Shown piece by piece: positions 41,942 through 51,184 of a stretch of DNA of 64,000 nucleotides. The position numbers were made by a program, and so were the translations under genes. Below the pieces are notes generated by a model, which made no database searches, had not been told where the DNA came from, and saw only the letters and a program-made list of their open reading frames with translations. This DNA is from Lacisediminihabitans sp040549465 (GTDB taxonomy: Bacteria; Actinomycetota; Actinomycetes; Actinomycetales; Microbacteriaceae): positions 25,206 through 89,205 of the forward strand of contig NZ_JBEPTL010000016.1 of assembly GCF_040549465.1 (NCBI RefSeq), read 5' to 3'. Each line of letters starts with the position of its first letter. The stretch's first letter is position 1.

Positions 41942-42655
41942 CTAATTTTTAGTTCTGAAGAGGCCCCACAGCGTTACGCGCAGTAGGGCCTCTATCACTA
42001 TGCCAGCGTGCATTTTCGATCGCCCGGCAGCCCGCTCCACGAATGTGATCGGATGCTCGGCGACCGTCTTTCCGGCGCTCTCGAGATTCCACGCCAACTC
42101 CACCTGGAAGCAGTAGCCCTGCGACGATACCGAGGAAAGGTCGAGTGACCGCAGCGCGTCGGACGAGTAGACCCGGTATCCAGCGGTGATGTCATTGATG
42201 CGGGATCGGAGCACCGTGCGGGCATACCAGTTGCCGGTGCGGGAGATGGCCTGTCGAAGCCACGGCCAGTTGCGAACCGAGCCACCTGCCACCCAACGCG
42301 ACCCGATCACCAACTCTGCGCCGGCATCCGCGATCTCCAGCATCGCCGGGAGTTCGGCGGGATCGTGCGAACCGTCGGCGTCGATTTCGACGACGAACCG
42401 ATACCCTCGCGTGAGCGCGTAGTCGAAACCGGCGAGGTAGGCGCGACCCAGGCCGGACTTTCCTGCACGATGCATGACGGCGATGCCGGGGTCAGCCGCG
42501 GCAAGCCGGTCGGCGAGCTCGCCCGTGCCGTCCGGACTCGCGTCGTCGACGACAAGTACGTCTGCGATGGGAACCCACTGCCGGATCCGGCCGATCACGG
42601 ACTCGAGGCTCTCGATCTCGTCGTAGGTCGGCAGGATGATGAGCGTGTCAGCCAC
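41942..42655 (-). CDS. Polyprenol monophosphomannose synthase (Dpm1-like, Ppm1 D2)
   Basis: A 237-residue GT2 glycosyltransferase that transfers mannose from GDP-mannose to polyprenyl phosphate, feeding lipoglycan and protein mannosylation. LIILPTYDEIESLESVIGRI starts the GT-A fold. VVDDASPDGTGELADRL and VEIDADGSHDPAELPAMLE carry the nucleotide- and metal-binding aspartates, and GSRWVAGGSVRNWPWLRQAI is a family signature. No membrane helices are present. It overlaps the upstream lnt gene by 8 bases. In mycobacteria the two activities are one Ppm1 polypeptide, so this adjacency is the unfused equivalent. Confidence 0.93.
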   Translation of the reverse strand: MADTLIILPTYDEIESLESVIGRIRQWVPIADVLVVDDASPDGTGELADRLAAADPGIAVMHRAGKSGLGRAYLAGFDYALTRGYRFVVEIDADGSHDPAELPAMLEIADAGAELVIGSRWVAGGSVRNWPWLRQAISRTGNWYARTVLRSRINDITAGYRVYSSDALRSLDLSSVSSQGYCFQVELAWNLESAGKTVAEHPITFVERAAGRSKMHAGIVIEALLRVTLWGLFRTKN

Positions 42656-44183
42656 GGCTTCTTCTCCGTCGCGGCCGCAGCAGAAGTCCGAGCACCAGGC
42701 CCGAGAGCCCGAGCCCCGCGGTCAACCATTCGATCGCCCGACTGTCCAGCGTCGCAGGAGTCGTCGTAGTGCTGAGCGGAATCCGCTGCACCATGGTCCC
42801 CGCGGTGAAGGTTGGCAATTGGTCGATGATGCGTCCGTCCGGCGCGAACATGGCGCTCACACCGACCGTCGAGGCGTTCACGACACTGCGACCCGTTTCG
42901 ATCGCGCGAAGCCGCGCGATGGCCACCTGCTGGCTGCTCTCATCCGTGTGACCGAAGTCGGCGTTGTTGGTGGGCGCCAGGATGAACTGCGCCCCGCTGT
43001 CGACCATCCGGCTGATGAGGGCGTCATCCACGATGTCGAAGCAGATCGCGAGTCCCGCGACCGCGCCGTTGATGTCGAAGACGTTGTCACGCTGGCCGAA
43101 GGAGTAGTCGCGCGGCACCATGTCGAACAGGCCGGGTGCGAAGGGATACCAGAACTTGCGATCGGGAAGGTATTCGGCGAACGGAACCGGATGGATCTTG
43201 TCGTACTGGTCGACGGCGCCCTTGCCGTTCTCCCAGAGCAGCAGGCTGTTGAAGGTGCGCCCCTTGCTGTCTTCGGTAATCGTTCCAGTAACCAGCGGAG
43301 CCTTCATCGCCTTGGTCACGTAGTCGAGCGTCTGTGCGGCGACCCTGTTGCGCAGCGGGTCGATGTCTGAGGCGTTCTCTGGCCAAACCACGACATCCAC
43401 GCTCGTGCCGATAAGAGGGATGGTGGCCTGCAGGTGGTCGTCGAGGATCTGGCCGGGTTGGAACTGCGCGAAGAGCCCGGAGTCCGAGTTGCCCTGCACA
43501 GACGCGACACGGATTGATCCGGAGGAGACGACAGGCCACGCGGGGATCAGCAACGCTAGCAGGAAGGCTGCGCTCGCGACGATCCCGCGCACCGTCCATG
43601 CCGTCGACACCTCACGGATGGCCTGCAGCACCACCGCGCTGAGGAAAGCGATCACAAAGCTCAGGCCGGAGACGCCCAGCCAGGCGACGAGCGGAGCGAA
43701 AGGGCTATCGGACTGGGAGAAGGCCAGCCGCCCCCAGGAGAAGCCGCCGTATGGCCAGACGCTGGTGATCGCTTCACGGAGCACCCACAGCCCGGCGAGT
43801 ACCACAGGCATCATGAGCAGGCGGCCGGCAGTGCCGGGCCACACCCGCGGGACGAAGCGCCAGGCAAGGGCGATGAGCGCCGCACCGAGGGCGAAGAAGA
43901 TCGCTTCAAGACCGGCGAGGGCAAGCCACGGCACCGCACCGAGATAGACGGTCAGCCAGAGAATGTGGTTGCCGAAGAAGGCGAAACCTCCGACGAAGCC
44001 GATGAGCAGTGATGCCCATACCCTGCGACCGATGAGCGACCAGAGCATCAGCCCGGTGCCGACGAAGATCAGGGGCCACCAGCTCAGACCGGGAAACGCA
44101 CCGGCGTTGAGGAATCCCGAGACGGCGGCAGCCAACACGGCAACCCAGAGGGGTAGCAGCGGTCTCCGGGGCCTCAGTCGCAC
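42648..44183 (-). CDS. lnt: Apolipoprotein N-acyltransferase
   Basis: A 511-residue membrane enzyme that adds the third acyl chain to lipoproteins. About seven N-terminal helices are followed by an extracytoplasmic nitrilase-like domain and one final helix (WLTAGLGLSGLVLGLLL). The catalytic triad fits VWPENASD (Glu), YDKIHPVPFAEYLPDR (Lys) and LAICFDIVDD (Cys). Its neighbour in the 4-8 base overlapping arrangement is the polyprenol-mannose synthase. It acts on lipoproteins such as the FKBP and sugar-binding proteins in this window. Confidence 0.93.
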   Translation of the reverse strand: MRLRPRRPLLPLWVAVLAAAVSGFLNAGAFPGLSWWPLIFVGTGLMLWSLIGRRVWASLLIGFVGGFAFFGNHILWLTVYLGAVPWLALAGLEAIFFALGAALIALAWRFVPRVWPGTAGRLLMMPVVLAGLWVLREAITSVWPYGGFSWGRLAFSQSDSPFAPLVAWLGVSGLSFVIAFLSAVVLQAIREVSTAWTVRGIVASAAFLLALLIPAWPVVSSGSIRVASVQGNSDSGLFAQFQPGQILDDHLQATIPLIGTSVDVVVWPENASDIDPLRNRVAAQTLDYVTKAMKAPLVTGTITEDSKGRTFNSLLLWENGKGAVDQYDKIHPVPFAEYLPDRKFWYPFAPGLFDMVPRDYSFGQRDNVFDINGAVAGLAICFDIVDDALISRMVDSGAQFILAPTNNADFGHTDESSQQVAIARLRAIETGRSVVNASTVGVSAMFAPDGRIIDQLPTFTAGTMVQRIPLSTTTTPATLDSRAIEWLTAGLGLSGLVLGLLLRPRRRRSRG

Positions 44184-44226
44184 TGGTAAAGCCTAGGTCT
44201 CCGAAGATGTGAACGAGGACAGAGCG

Positions 44227-46662
44227 TCAAGCCACGGAAGAATAGGCCACGATGCCGCGACGGATCGAATCGAGGGCCTTGCGCGCGGTGCGACCGACCT
44301 GGCCGTCGGCGACCACGGAGAGCTGGTCCAGCAGGTCGATGGTCTGCTTCGTCATCCGCACGAAGTCTCCCGCGGCGAGCTCGGCGTCGTTCAGCACCGA
44401 ATCCAGCGGAGCGCCCTGAGCCCAGCGGCTCATCGCCAGCGAGAGGCCGGTGGAGAGCGGATTGCTTCCTGGCAGGCGATGCTCGCGTTCGATGTCGTCG
44501 AGCTTGCTCCAGAGGTCTGTGGTCTTGTCGTAGGCGGGGCGGAATGCGCCGCGCGGCAGGTAGCGATCGGAAGGTTGCCCCTCGTCACGACGGGGCTCGT
44601 AGACCAGCGCTGCAGCCATTGCTGCGAGCCCGGCCGGATCGAGGTCGTTCCAGACCCCACGCCGCAGGCACTCGGCCACGAGCAGGTCGCGCTCGCCATA
44701 GATACGCCGAAGCGTACGGCCATGCACGGATGCGGTGACCTCCCCGGACTCCGAACGAAGCAGGTACCCTAGCTCGAGCAGCACGTCGCTGACGCGATCG
44801 AAAATCTTCGCGACGGCACCGGTTCGGCTGCGGATCTGGCGACCCAGGTCATCCGTCTGCCGCTTCAGCTTCCACCACCGCTCGGCCCAGCGAGCGTGTG
44901 CCTCGCGGTCGTTGCAGGTGTGGCATGGATGCTGTTTCAACCGCTTGCGAAGCACCGTCAACTGGTTCTGTCGACGGTCGCGTTCACCCCTACTCTGCGC
45001 GTCCGCTCGCACCGCACCTTTGCGCTCCAGGTCGGTGAGCTCGCGACGGATGCCCGCATACTCGGCGAAGTTGCCGAGGTGACAGTGCATCGCCTCCTCG
45101 TATCCGGTGAGCGACTCCTCCTGGCTGCGCACCTTGCGTGCCAGGTCGACAACGGCGCGGTCTGCCTGGAACTGCGCGAAGGACGACTCGAGGATGTCGC
45201 GGGTGCGCTCCCGACCAAACTGCTCGATGAGGTTGACCGCCATGTTGTAGGTCGGCGAGAAGCTCGAATTGAGCGGATAGGTGCGACGTGACGCGAGTGA
45301 GGCGACTGCCTGGGGGTCGAGACCGTCCTGCCACTGAATCACCGAGTGGCCTTCCACGTCGATGCCCCGACGGCCCGCACGACCGGTGATCTGGGTGTAC
45401 TCCCCCGGCGTGATCGGTACGCGCGCTTCGCCGTTGAACTTCTCGAGTTTCTCCAGCACCACGGTCCTAGCCGGCATGTTGATGCCGAGCGCGAGGGTCT
45501 CGGTGGCGAAGACGGCCTTGACCAGTTTCTTCTGAAACAGCTCCTCCACAACTTCTTTGAAAGCTGGCAGCATTCCTGCGTGATGCGCGGCGACACCGCG
45601 TTGAAGCCCCTCGAGCCACTCCCAATAACCGAGTACGGCGAGATCCTCGTCGAGGATGGTGCGGCAGCGCTCCTCGACGATCGCGCGGATCTCATCGCGC
45701 TCGGCCTGGTTGGTGAGGCGCACACCCGCGCGAAGCACCTGTTTGACGGCCTGGTCGCATCCCAGCCGGCTGAAGATGAAGAAGATCGCGGGCAGTAGGT
45801 TGCGTTCGCCGAGCATCTTGACTACGCCCGCACGATCCATCTTGAGATCGTCGGGGCGCCCGCCGCGCGAGTGATAGCGGCCGACATCCCGCATCTGTCT
45901 GGAATTGAGGGTGCGCCCGCCATAGCGCGCCATCTGCACCAGCTCGGGATTCACCCTATTGGTTGCCGCGAGACCCGACGAATCGAAGAGATCGATGAGT
46001 TTGGTGCGCATGATCACGTGCTGGTCGAGCGGAACGGGCCGCTCCTCAGAGACGATCACCGCCGTTTCCCCGCGCACCGCCTGCAGCCAGTCGCCGAACT
46101 CCTCGGCGTTCGACACAGTCGCACTCAGCGACACCAGGCGCACACGCTCCGGCAGGTGGATGATCACCTCTTCCCACACCGCCCCGCGGAACCGGTCGGC
46201 GAGGTAGTGCACCTCGTCCATGATGACGAAGGCGAGGTCGTGCAGCAGGTCGGAGTCGGCGTAGAGCATGTTGCGAAGCACTTCGGTCGTCATCACGACG
46301 ATGCGCGCGCCCGAATTGATGTTGGTGTCCCCGGTGAGGAGCCCGACCTCACTGGCGCCGTATTCGGCCACGAACTCCTGGAACTTCTGGTTGCTCAGCG
46401 CCTTCATCGGGGCGGTGTAGAACACTTTGGCCCGCGCATCCCGCATGGCGAGATACACGGCGAACTCGGCGACGATCGTCTTGCCTGCACCCGTCGGCGC
46501 CGCAACGAGCACGCTGTCGCCCTGTTCGAGCGCAGCGCAGGAAGTCAGCTGGAACGGGTCGAGATCGAAGGCGAGATTGCTGCGGAACTGCTCGAGACGC
46601 GGCGAACCCTGTCGGGTCGTGGATGCTGCGAAACGTTCCGAAGGCGACAGCTGGTCGGTCAT
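44227..46662 (-). CDS. HelY/Mtr4-like DEAD-box superfamily 2 helicase
   Basis: An 811-residue Ski2-type helicase, the actinobacterial HelY group. VAAPTGAGKTIVAEFAVYLA holds Walker A. VIMDEVHYLADRFRGAVWEE is the DEVH box, LVSLSATVSNAEEFGDWL motif III and ITGRAGRRGIDVEGH motif VI. The C-terminal third is the DSHCT-type helical region with a CHTCNDREAH segment that might bind a metal. It presumably remodels RNA. The start overlaps the tatC stop by 4 bases, the standard order tatA-tatC-helY in actinobacteria. Confidence 0.92.
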   Translation of the reverse strand: MTDQLSPSERFAASTTRQGSPRLEQFRSNLAFDLDPFQLTSCAALEQGDSVLVAAPTGAGKTIVAEFAVYLAMRDARAKVFYTAPMKALSNQKFQEFVAEYGASEVGLLTGDTNINSGARIVVMTTEVLRNMLYADSDLLHDLAFVIMDEVHYLADRFRGAVWEEVIIHLPERVRLVSLSATVSNAEEFGDWLQAVRGETAVIVSEERPVPLDQHVIMRTKLIDLFDSSGLAATNRVNPELVQMARYGGRTLNSRQMRDVGRYHSRGGRPDDLKMDRAGVVKMLGERNLLPAIFFIFSRLGCDQAVKQVLRAGVRLTNQAERDEIRAIVEERCRTILDEDLAVLGYWEWLEGLQRGVAAHHAGMLPAFKEVVEELFQKKLVKAVFATETLALGINMPARTVVLEKLEKFNGEARVPITPGEYTQITGRAGRRGIDVEGHSVIQWQDGLDPQAVASLASRRTYPLNSSFSPTYNMAVNLIEQFGRERTRDILESSFAQFQADRAVVDLARKVRSQEESLTGYEEAMHCHLGNFAEYAGIRRELTDLERKGAVRADAQSRGERDRRQNQLTVLRKRLKQHPCHTCNDREAHARWAERWWKLKRQTDDLGRQIRSRTGAVAKIFDRVSDVLLELGYLLRSESGEVTASVHGRTLRRIYGERDLLVAECLRRGVWNDLDPAGLAAMAAALVYEPRRDEGQPSDRYLPRGAFRPAYDKTTDLWSKLDDIEREHRLPGSNPLSTGLSLAMSRWAQGAPLDSVLNDAELAAGDFVRMTKQTIDLLDQLSVVADGQVGRTARKALDSIRRGIVAYSSVA

Positions 46663-47462
46663 ACCGCGGCAGAGTCGCTGAGCTCAGCCGACAGTGCGTT
46701 CGCTCGCTTGGCCGCAATCCTGTCGTGCCAAAGCGCTATACCGGCGGCGATCAGATAAAGCACGATCATCGGCACTGCCAGAAGGAACATCGAACCGATG
46801 TCTGCGGACGGTGTGGCGACGGCGCAGAAGACGAAGATAACCAAGATGGCCCATCGCCAACTCTTGATGATGCTCTTGCCCGACAGGATGCCGATGAAGT
46901 TGAGAAGAACCAGGAAGACGGGCAGCACAAAGGCAATGCCGACGGCCAGCACCAGCTTGAGGACGAAACCCAGATAGTCCTTTGCTTCGATAATGCTGGC
47001 ATCCTGGTTGGGTACGAATGACCCCAGCACCTGGACAATGTGCGGGAAGACGTACCAACCGGCAGCGCATCCCAGAAGGAAAAGTGGAATCGCGGTGAAC
47101 AGGAACCCGAGGGTGTAGCGCTTCTCTTTCTTCGTCAATCCTGGAACGAGGAATGCGAGTATCTGATACAGCCAGATGGGGCTGGAAGCGACCGCTCCAA
47201 CTGTCAATGCGACCTGCAGCTTCACGTCGAATGCTGCGCCGATACCGGAATAGTTCAACGTGGCGTTGTGGTTGCCGCTCGCCATGATCTTCACGGGTTC
47301 GCGGATGGCTTCAAGAACGTATGGCGCCACTATCCAGCCGCCCACTGACAGGACAACGACGGCGATAGCGGAAATGAAGAGTCGCTTGCGGAGTTCGACC
47401 AGGTGTTGACCGAGCGACATCCGGCTTTCGGTCTTCGCGCCCCGCTTGCTGCGCGTAGGCAC
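46659..47462 (-). CDS. tatC: Sec-independent protein translocase TatC
   Basis: A 267-residue TatC with six membrane helices. The N-terminal MSLGQHLVELRKRLFISAIA has the conserved L-E-L-R-K-R that recognises the twin-arginine signal. FLVPGLTKKEKRY follows helix 2. The third periplasmic region and KSIIKSWRWAILVIFVFCAV fit the family. With TatA it exports folded proteins; the sugar-binding lipoprotein at 11.9 kb has an RR motif and is a possible client. tatA ends 5 bases upstream, and helY overlaps downstream. Confidence 0.95.
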   Translation of the reverse strand: MPTRSKRGAKTESRMSLGQHLVELRKRLFISAIAVVVLSVGGWIVAPYVLEAIREPVKIMASGNHNATLNYSGIGAAFDVKLQVALTVGAVASSPIWLYQILAFLVPGLTKKEKRYTLGFLFTAIPLFLLGCAAGWYVFPHIVQVLGSFVPNQDASIIEAKDYLGFVLKLVLAVGIAFVLPVFLVLLNFIGILSGKSIIKSWRWAILVIFVFCAVATPSADIGSMFLLAVPMIVLYLIAAGIALWHDRIAAKRANALSAELSDSAAV

Positions 47463-47467
47463 GGAGA

Positions 47468-47710
47468 CTATGGCTTGGTGCTGGACTTCGTGGAGTCCGT
47501 CTGCGCGCGAACCTCAGGCGAAGTCTCGTTGAGCTGGGCCGAATCTTCCCCAGTCTTCTTTTCCTGCTCCGGGGTCTTGATCTCGTTCTTGAAGATCTTC
47601 ATCGACTGTCCGACGCTCTTCGCGAGACCGGGAAGCTTCGCCGCGCCGAAGATCAGCACGATGACGGCGAGAATGATGAGGGCGTGCCAGCCGGTGAGAC
47701 CACTTAACAT
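47468..47710 (-). CDS. tatA: Sec-independent protein translocase TatA
   Basis: An 80-residue TatA. LTGWHALIILAVIVLIFGAA is the single membrane helix with its FGAAKLP hinge. GLAKSVGQSMKIFKNEIK is the amphipathic helix, and an acidic and serine-rich tail follows. I choose ATG 47710, which has AGGA about 10 bases upstream and yields the proper helix position; an earlier in-frame start adds 12 residues not seen in the family. It forms the export pore with TatC, encoded 5 bases downstream. Confidence 0.93.
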   Translation of the reverse strand: MLSGLTGWHALIILAVIVLIFGAAKLPGLAKSVGQSMKIFKNEIKTPEQEKKTGEDSAQLNETSPEVRAQTDSTKSSTKP

Positions 47711-47779
47711 AATGCGGTGTCCTAACGATTCGAAGCTGCGTAACACACAGTTTACCGCCTGAGATCCGAAAGTCGCCTG

Positions 47780-48127
47780 TTACTCGTCCTTGAACCACTG
47801 GCGCGTGCTTGCATCCAGTCTAGTTATCACGCGCGCGCGGTCCAGTCGCGCGACATGACGATTTTCTTTTCGTTCCGCAGATCGAGCTCTCACGTACTCA
47901 CGGCGTGCAACCACCTCAGACTTCTTGAGCAGTATCGAACGCTCAAATTGCTGATCATCGAGTACTTCGCTAGCGGCATCGAGGAGTTCGGCTTTTTCGG
48001 TGAGGCTCTCCAATTCACGGAAAACACCCAGTAATTTCTTGAACAACCGCCATGCCATCAGGCCGAGCATCGCGAGCATGGCCAGTGACAACCCGACCCA
48101 GATGATCACCCATGACCACCAGGGCAT
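47780..48127 (-). CDS. Single-helix membrane protein in the paf-tat cluster, unknown
   Basis: A 115-residue protein starting MPWWSWVIIWVGLSLAMLAM, a single membrane helix followed by a basic, helical cytoplasmic part (FKKLLGVFRELESLTEKAEL, later REYVRARSAERKENRHVARL). ATG 48127 overlaps the pafC stop as TGATG, giving translational coupling. Small membrane proteins at this exact place occur in related genomes, I believe, but none has a known function. The position suggests membership of the operon with pafBC and tatAC. Confidence 0.7.
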   Translation of the reverse strand: MPWWSWVIIWVGLSLAMLAMLGLMAWRLFKKLLGVFRELESLTEKAELLDAASEVLDDQQFERSILLKKSEVVARREYVRARSAERKENRHVARLDRARVITRLDASTRQWFKDE

Positions 48128-49107
48128 CAGTCGTCCTCGTAGCGGGCGGCCCCCGCAGCGGCCCACTCGGCCACCGCAGCCCTGGCATCCGCGGGTTCCA
48201 CCACGGTCACGACGCCCGGCATCTGCCCGACAAGCCGCTTCAGCCCGTGGTAGTGCGAAACACGGAGCGAGGTGCGACGGCGTCCGTCGACCTCGGAGCT
48301 GGTGGCTCCATCCGGGATGTAGTCAGCCAAGAGGATCGCCGCAGCCGGGGCGACATCGATAGTGACCGACAGGTCGTCGTCCGAGCCTTCGAAAAGGGTG
48401 TCAGGCAGATGCACGTCGGCGGCGTGGAAGCTGATCGGCAGGTTTGTGATCACCGGATTGCCGATGCGGTCGAGGCGGAAGGTGCGCACCGCCTCGCGAA
48501 GGTGACACCATCCGCGCAGGTACCAGTCGGCATCCATCGACTCGATGCGCAACGGATCGACCCGCCGGCGCTCGTGCTGGCCACGCGAATTGAGGTAGTC
48601 GAACTCGATCTGCACGCCGGTGGCGACGGATTCGCGGATGAGCGCGAGGGTCGCATCGGTCTCCGAACCTTCCACCGCCACCTGGCTCGGCAGCGCGGAA
48701 GCGCCACGGGACAGCTTGGTCATGAGGGTCGCGATCGCGCTGCGGTCGGCATTCTCGGGAAGCGCCGAGAGGTACTGGAGTCCGGCGATGAGGGCTGCGG
48801 CCTCGCGTCCGGAGAAACGCGGGGCATCGTCGATCGCCACCAGGTTGGTCAGGACGATCTGGTCGTTGTCTTCGAAGTCGTCCCAGGCCAGATCGAAGAG
48901 GTCGCCGTGCTGGTACTGGCCCGTCTCCCCCGGTATGCCGGAGACAGCGATGAGTTCGACAGCCTCGCGCACCTGCTGCCGCTTCACCCCGAAATGATCG
49001 GCGGCTTCCTGAACGCTGATGCGCTCGTGCTCCATGAGGAACGGCACGAGGGACAGCAGGAAGGCGAGCTTGTCCTGGGCATGTAGCGGCGGTTGGCGCT
49101 CAGCCAT
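48127..49107 (-). CDS. pafC: WYL-domain transcriptional regulator PafC
   Basis: A 326-residue HTH-WYL protein. LLSLVPFLMEHERISVQEAA with DHFGVKRQQVREAVELIAVS is the N-terminal winged helix. The WYL domain contains FDYLNSRGQHERRRVDPLRI and MDADWYLRGWCHLREAVRTF, the latter with the family WYL-like core. With PafB it forms the activator of the LexA-independent DNA-damage response in actinobacteria. It overlaps pafB by 8 bases upstream. No proteasome genes are in the window. Confidence 0.9.
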   Translation of the reverse strand: MAERQPPLHAQDKLAFLLSLVPFLMEHERISVQEAADHFGVKRQQVREAVELIAVSGIPGETGQYQHGDLFDLAWDDFEDNDQIVLTNLVAIDDAPRFSGREAAALIAGLQYLSALPENADRSAIATLMTKLSRGASALPSQVAVEGSETDATLALIRESVATGVQIEFDYLNSRGQHERRRVDPLRIESMDADWYLRGWCHLREAVRTFRLDRIGNPVITNLPISFHAADVHLPDTLFEGSDDDLSVTIDVAPAAAILLADYIPDGATSSEVDGRRRTSLRVSHYHGLKRLVGQMPGVVTVVEPADARAAVAEWAAAGAARYEDD

Positions 49108-50131
49108 TCGAAACCTCCTGGTTGATCAGATCAGGACGGTCGGTGTGATCGGCCACGGTCCTGAGCAGGCGGCTGCGCACTGCGGCACGCAGCACCGGCG
49201 GAGAGAGCACGAGCACCTCCGGTCCGTACCCGGCGAGTTCGTCGGCGAAGATATTCGCATCCGAGTAGTGCAGTCGCAGGGCCCCAGAGGGCAGGGTGAC
49301 CGTTCCCCTGCGCTTATGCAGTCGGGTCGCGGCATCCGAATCCGCCATGACCTCGACATCGGCGGTGTGCGCGTTCCACACCTCCTCGAGCTCGCGAAGA
49401 GCGCGACCGGTCTGGTCGCCGCTCGGTGCGTGGAAGGTCGCACCGGTCAGCGTAATCTGGCTGACGATACGGCGTAGCAGGAAGGTCTTCGTGACCGCGG
49501 TGTCGGGCTCTTCGGCGTGCAGGTGCCAACGACCCTGGTGCTGCACGAGTGCGAGCGGCGCGACGGTGCGAATCCGGCCCTCCGCCTCCCCGGGTTTCAG
49601 GTAGGCGAATCGGACGACCGCGTTTTTTTCCAGCGCTAAGCGCAGAGGTTCGAATGCCGCGTCTCTCACCCTGAGCCTCGGGGCGTAGCCGAGCACCGGC
49701 TCGTCGGAGACCAGGCCTAGGCCCTTGAGCTTCATCACCGCGCGCCGGGACTCGGCGGAGAGTGAACCCTCCCGCCACACCATGGCAGCGAGGTTGAGCA
49801 GCGTGGTCTCTTCGGCGGAGAAGGTGATGTCGCTCGGAAGCTCGTAGGTGCCGCGAGGAATGCGATAGCGCAGGTTCTGGTTGTTGCCTGCCTGGCCGGG
49901 GCTTTCGATCGTCTCGAGTGGCACCCCGAGGTCGCGGATGTCGTCTTTGTCCCGCTCGAACTGTCGCTCGAGGTTGGCGTTGTCACCACCGGCATTGAAC
50001 CTCTGGCGATAGCCCTGCACCGTGGACAGGACCTCGTTCTTGGTCAGCCCGGTTTCGGTCGCGAGCAGCGCGAGCACAAGGCTGAAGAGGCGCTCTTCGA
50101 CGGGGATCTTGGCACTGCTGGCTGCTGACAC
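49100..50131 (-). CDS. pafB: WYL-domain transcriptional regulator PafB
   Basis: A 343-residue partner of PafC. IPVEERLFSLVLALLATETG begins the winged helix, with DKDDIRDLGVPLETIESPGQ after it. The WYL domain carries VRFAYLKPGEAEGRIRTVAP and GRWHLHAEEPDTAVTKTFLL. I place the start at GTG 50131, with AGGA 8 bases upstream; an in-frame start 12 codons earlier has no ribosome binding site. It heads the run pafB-pafC-small membrane protein-tatA-tatC-helY, all on one strand. Confidence 0.88.
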   Translation of the reverse strand: MSAASSAKIPVEERLFSLVLALLATETGLTKNEVLSTVQGYRQRFNAGGDNANLERQFERDKDDIRDLGVPLETIESPGQAGNNQNLRYRIPRGTYELPSDITFSAEETTLLNLAAMVWREGSLSAESRRAVMKLKGLGLVSDEPVLGYAPRLRVRDAAFEPLRLALEKNAVVRFAYLKPGEAEGRIRTVAPLALVQHQGRWHLHAEEPDTAVTKTFLLRRIVSQITLTGATFHAPSGDQTGRALRELEEVWNAHTADVEVMADSDAATRLHKRRGTVTLPSGALRLHYSDANIFADELAGYGPEVLVLSPPVLRAAVRSRLLRTVADHTDRPDLINQEVSNG

Positions 50132-50191
50132 GAGAAAAATCCTAGTTTGGTGGGAACTCGGAGACACTCGGCCTGTGTCTGTGGGAAGGAA

Positions 50192-51145
50192 CTATTGCGC
50201 GATACCCAGAATATCGACGACGTAGACGGATGTGTTGTCGGTTGGCGCTTTTCCACTACCATCGGCGACGGCGGCGTCCTTCGGCGGGGCTACGACGAGA
50301 ACCTGGGAGCCTACCCGCTGGCCGACGAGGGCTTTGGAGAGCCCGGTAGAGACGCTTGCAGCGCCGACCTGGATGACCGAGGCCTGATGCTCCGACCAGG
50401 TCGAATCGAACGGCTTCTTGTCTGTGAGGCTCCATGGCACCCCGGTGTACTGCACGATGAGATAGTTGCCGGTCTTGACCTTCGTGCCTGAACCCTGCTT
50501 GAGTACGTCGATCTTCAGCGATTTGGGAGCCGTGGAACTGGGGATCGAGATACCGGGCGTTCCATCAGCGGTGGTGACGACCAATGGCATGTCGTTCTGC
50601 GGAATCTGGTTGGCACCGTCCGCCTTCGCGAGGAAAGAGTTGCGGACATCCACGACGTAGACGAATGAGTCGTTTTTGCCGATGCCGTTGGCGTCGTCGG
50701 CCTGACCGCTGTGACTGTCTTTGGGCGAACCGACGATGACCACCCGCGAACCGACGGTCGCGCAACGGAGCGCCTCGGTGACGGAGGGGATGCTGGACTT
50801 GCCGACGGTGACGAGGCTGAAGCCGTCTGCCGCGTAGCTGGAGGATTGCAGTACCTTGCCGTTGGTGCCGTTGAGGATGGTGACATCAAGGGCTACCGGC
50901 TGGCCGTCCTGGATCGGCGCTCCCTTGCCCGCGATCACCTGGGTCTTCTCGTTGCTCTTGGTGTAGAGCGGCGTCGGGAACTTCACCTTCGGCGCGGTAC
51001 CGAACTTGCCGGTCGCCGTGACCGCGGAGGATGCATTACCCGAAGAGACGAGCGGGTCACAACCGTTCGAGCCGGGGCCGCTGGCGCAGGCGGTAAGGCT
51101 TGCCAGTAGGGCGAGGGCAGCGATCAGCGCTGTGGTCTTGCGCAC
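50192..51145 (-). CDS. FKBP-type peptidyl-prolyl isomerase lipoprotein
   Basis: A 317-residue exported lipoprotein. MRKTTALIAALALLASLTAC ends in a lipobox at Cys20. The mature part contains two FKBP-like domains. The first spans about residues 70-170 (GQPVALDVTILNGTNGKVLQ, LRCATVGSRVVIVGSP). The second spans about 210-317 (KTGNYLIVQYTGVPWSLTDK, ALVGQRVGSQVLVVAPP). The second resembles active FKBPs more closely; the first lacks the usual aromatic pocket as far as I can see. It probably helps fold exported proteins at the membrane surface. Confidence 0.88.
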   Translation of the reverse strand: MRKTTALIAALALLASLTACASGPGSNGCDPLVSSGNASSAVTATGKFGTAPKVKFPTPLYTKSNEKTQVIAGKGAPIQDGQPVALDVTILNGTNGKVLQSSSYAADGFSLVTVGKSSIPSVTEALRCATVGSRVVIVGSPKDSHSGQADDANGIGKNDSFVYVVDVRNSFLAKADGANQIPQNDMPLVVTTADGTPGISIPSSTAPKSLKIDVLKQGSGTKVKTGNYLIVQYTGVPWSLTDKKPFDSTWSEHQASVIQVGAASVSTGLSKALVGQRVGSQVLVVAPPKDAAVADGSGKAPTDNTSVYVVDILGIAQ

Positions 51146-51184
51146 GAATCCTCATTTCGATCGAGCTCGTGGGATCTCACAATT

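Noticed and set aside
41957..41998. Inverted AGAGGCCC/GGGCCTCT near the end of the mannose-synthase gene
   Set aside because: It lies in coding sequence with a long loop; not convincing as a terminator.
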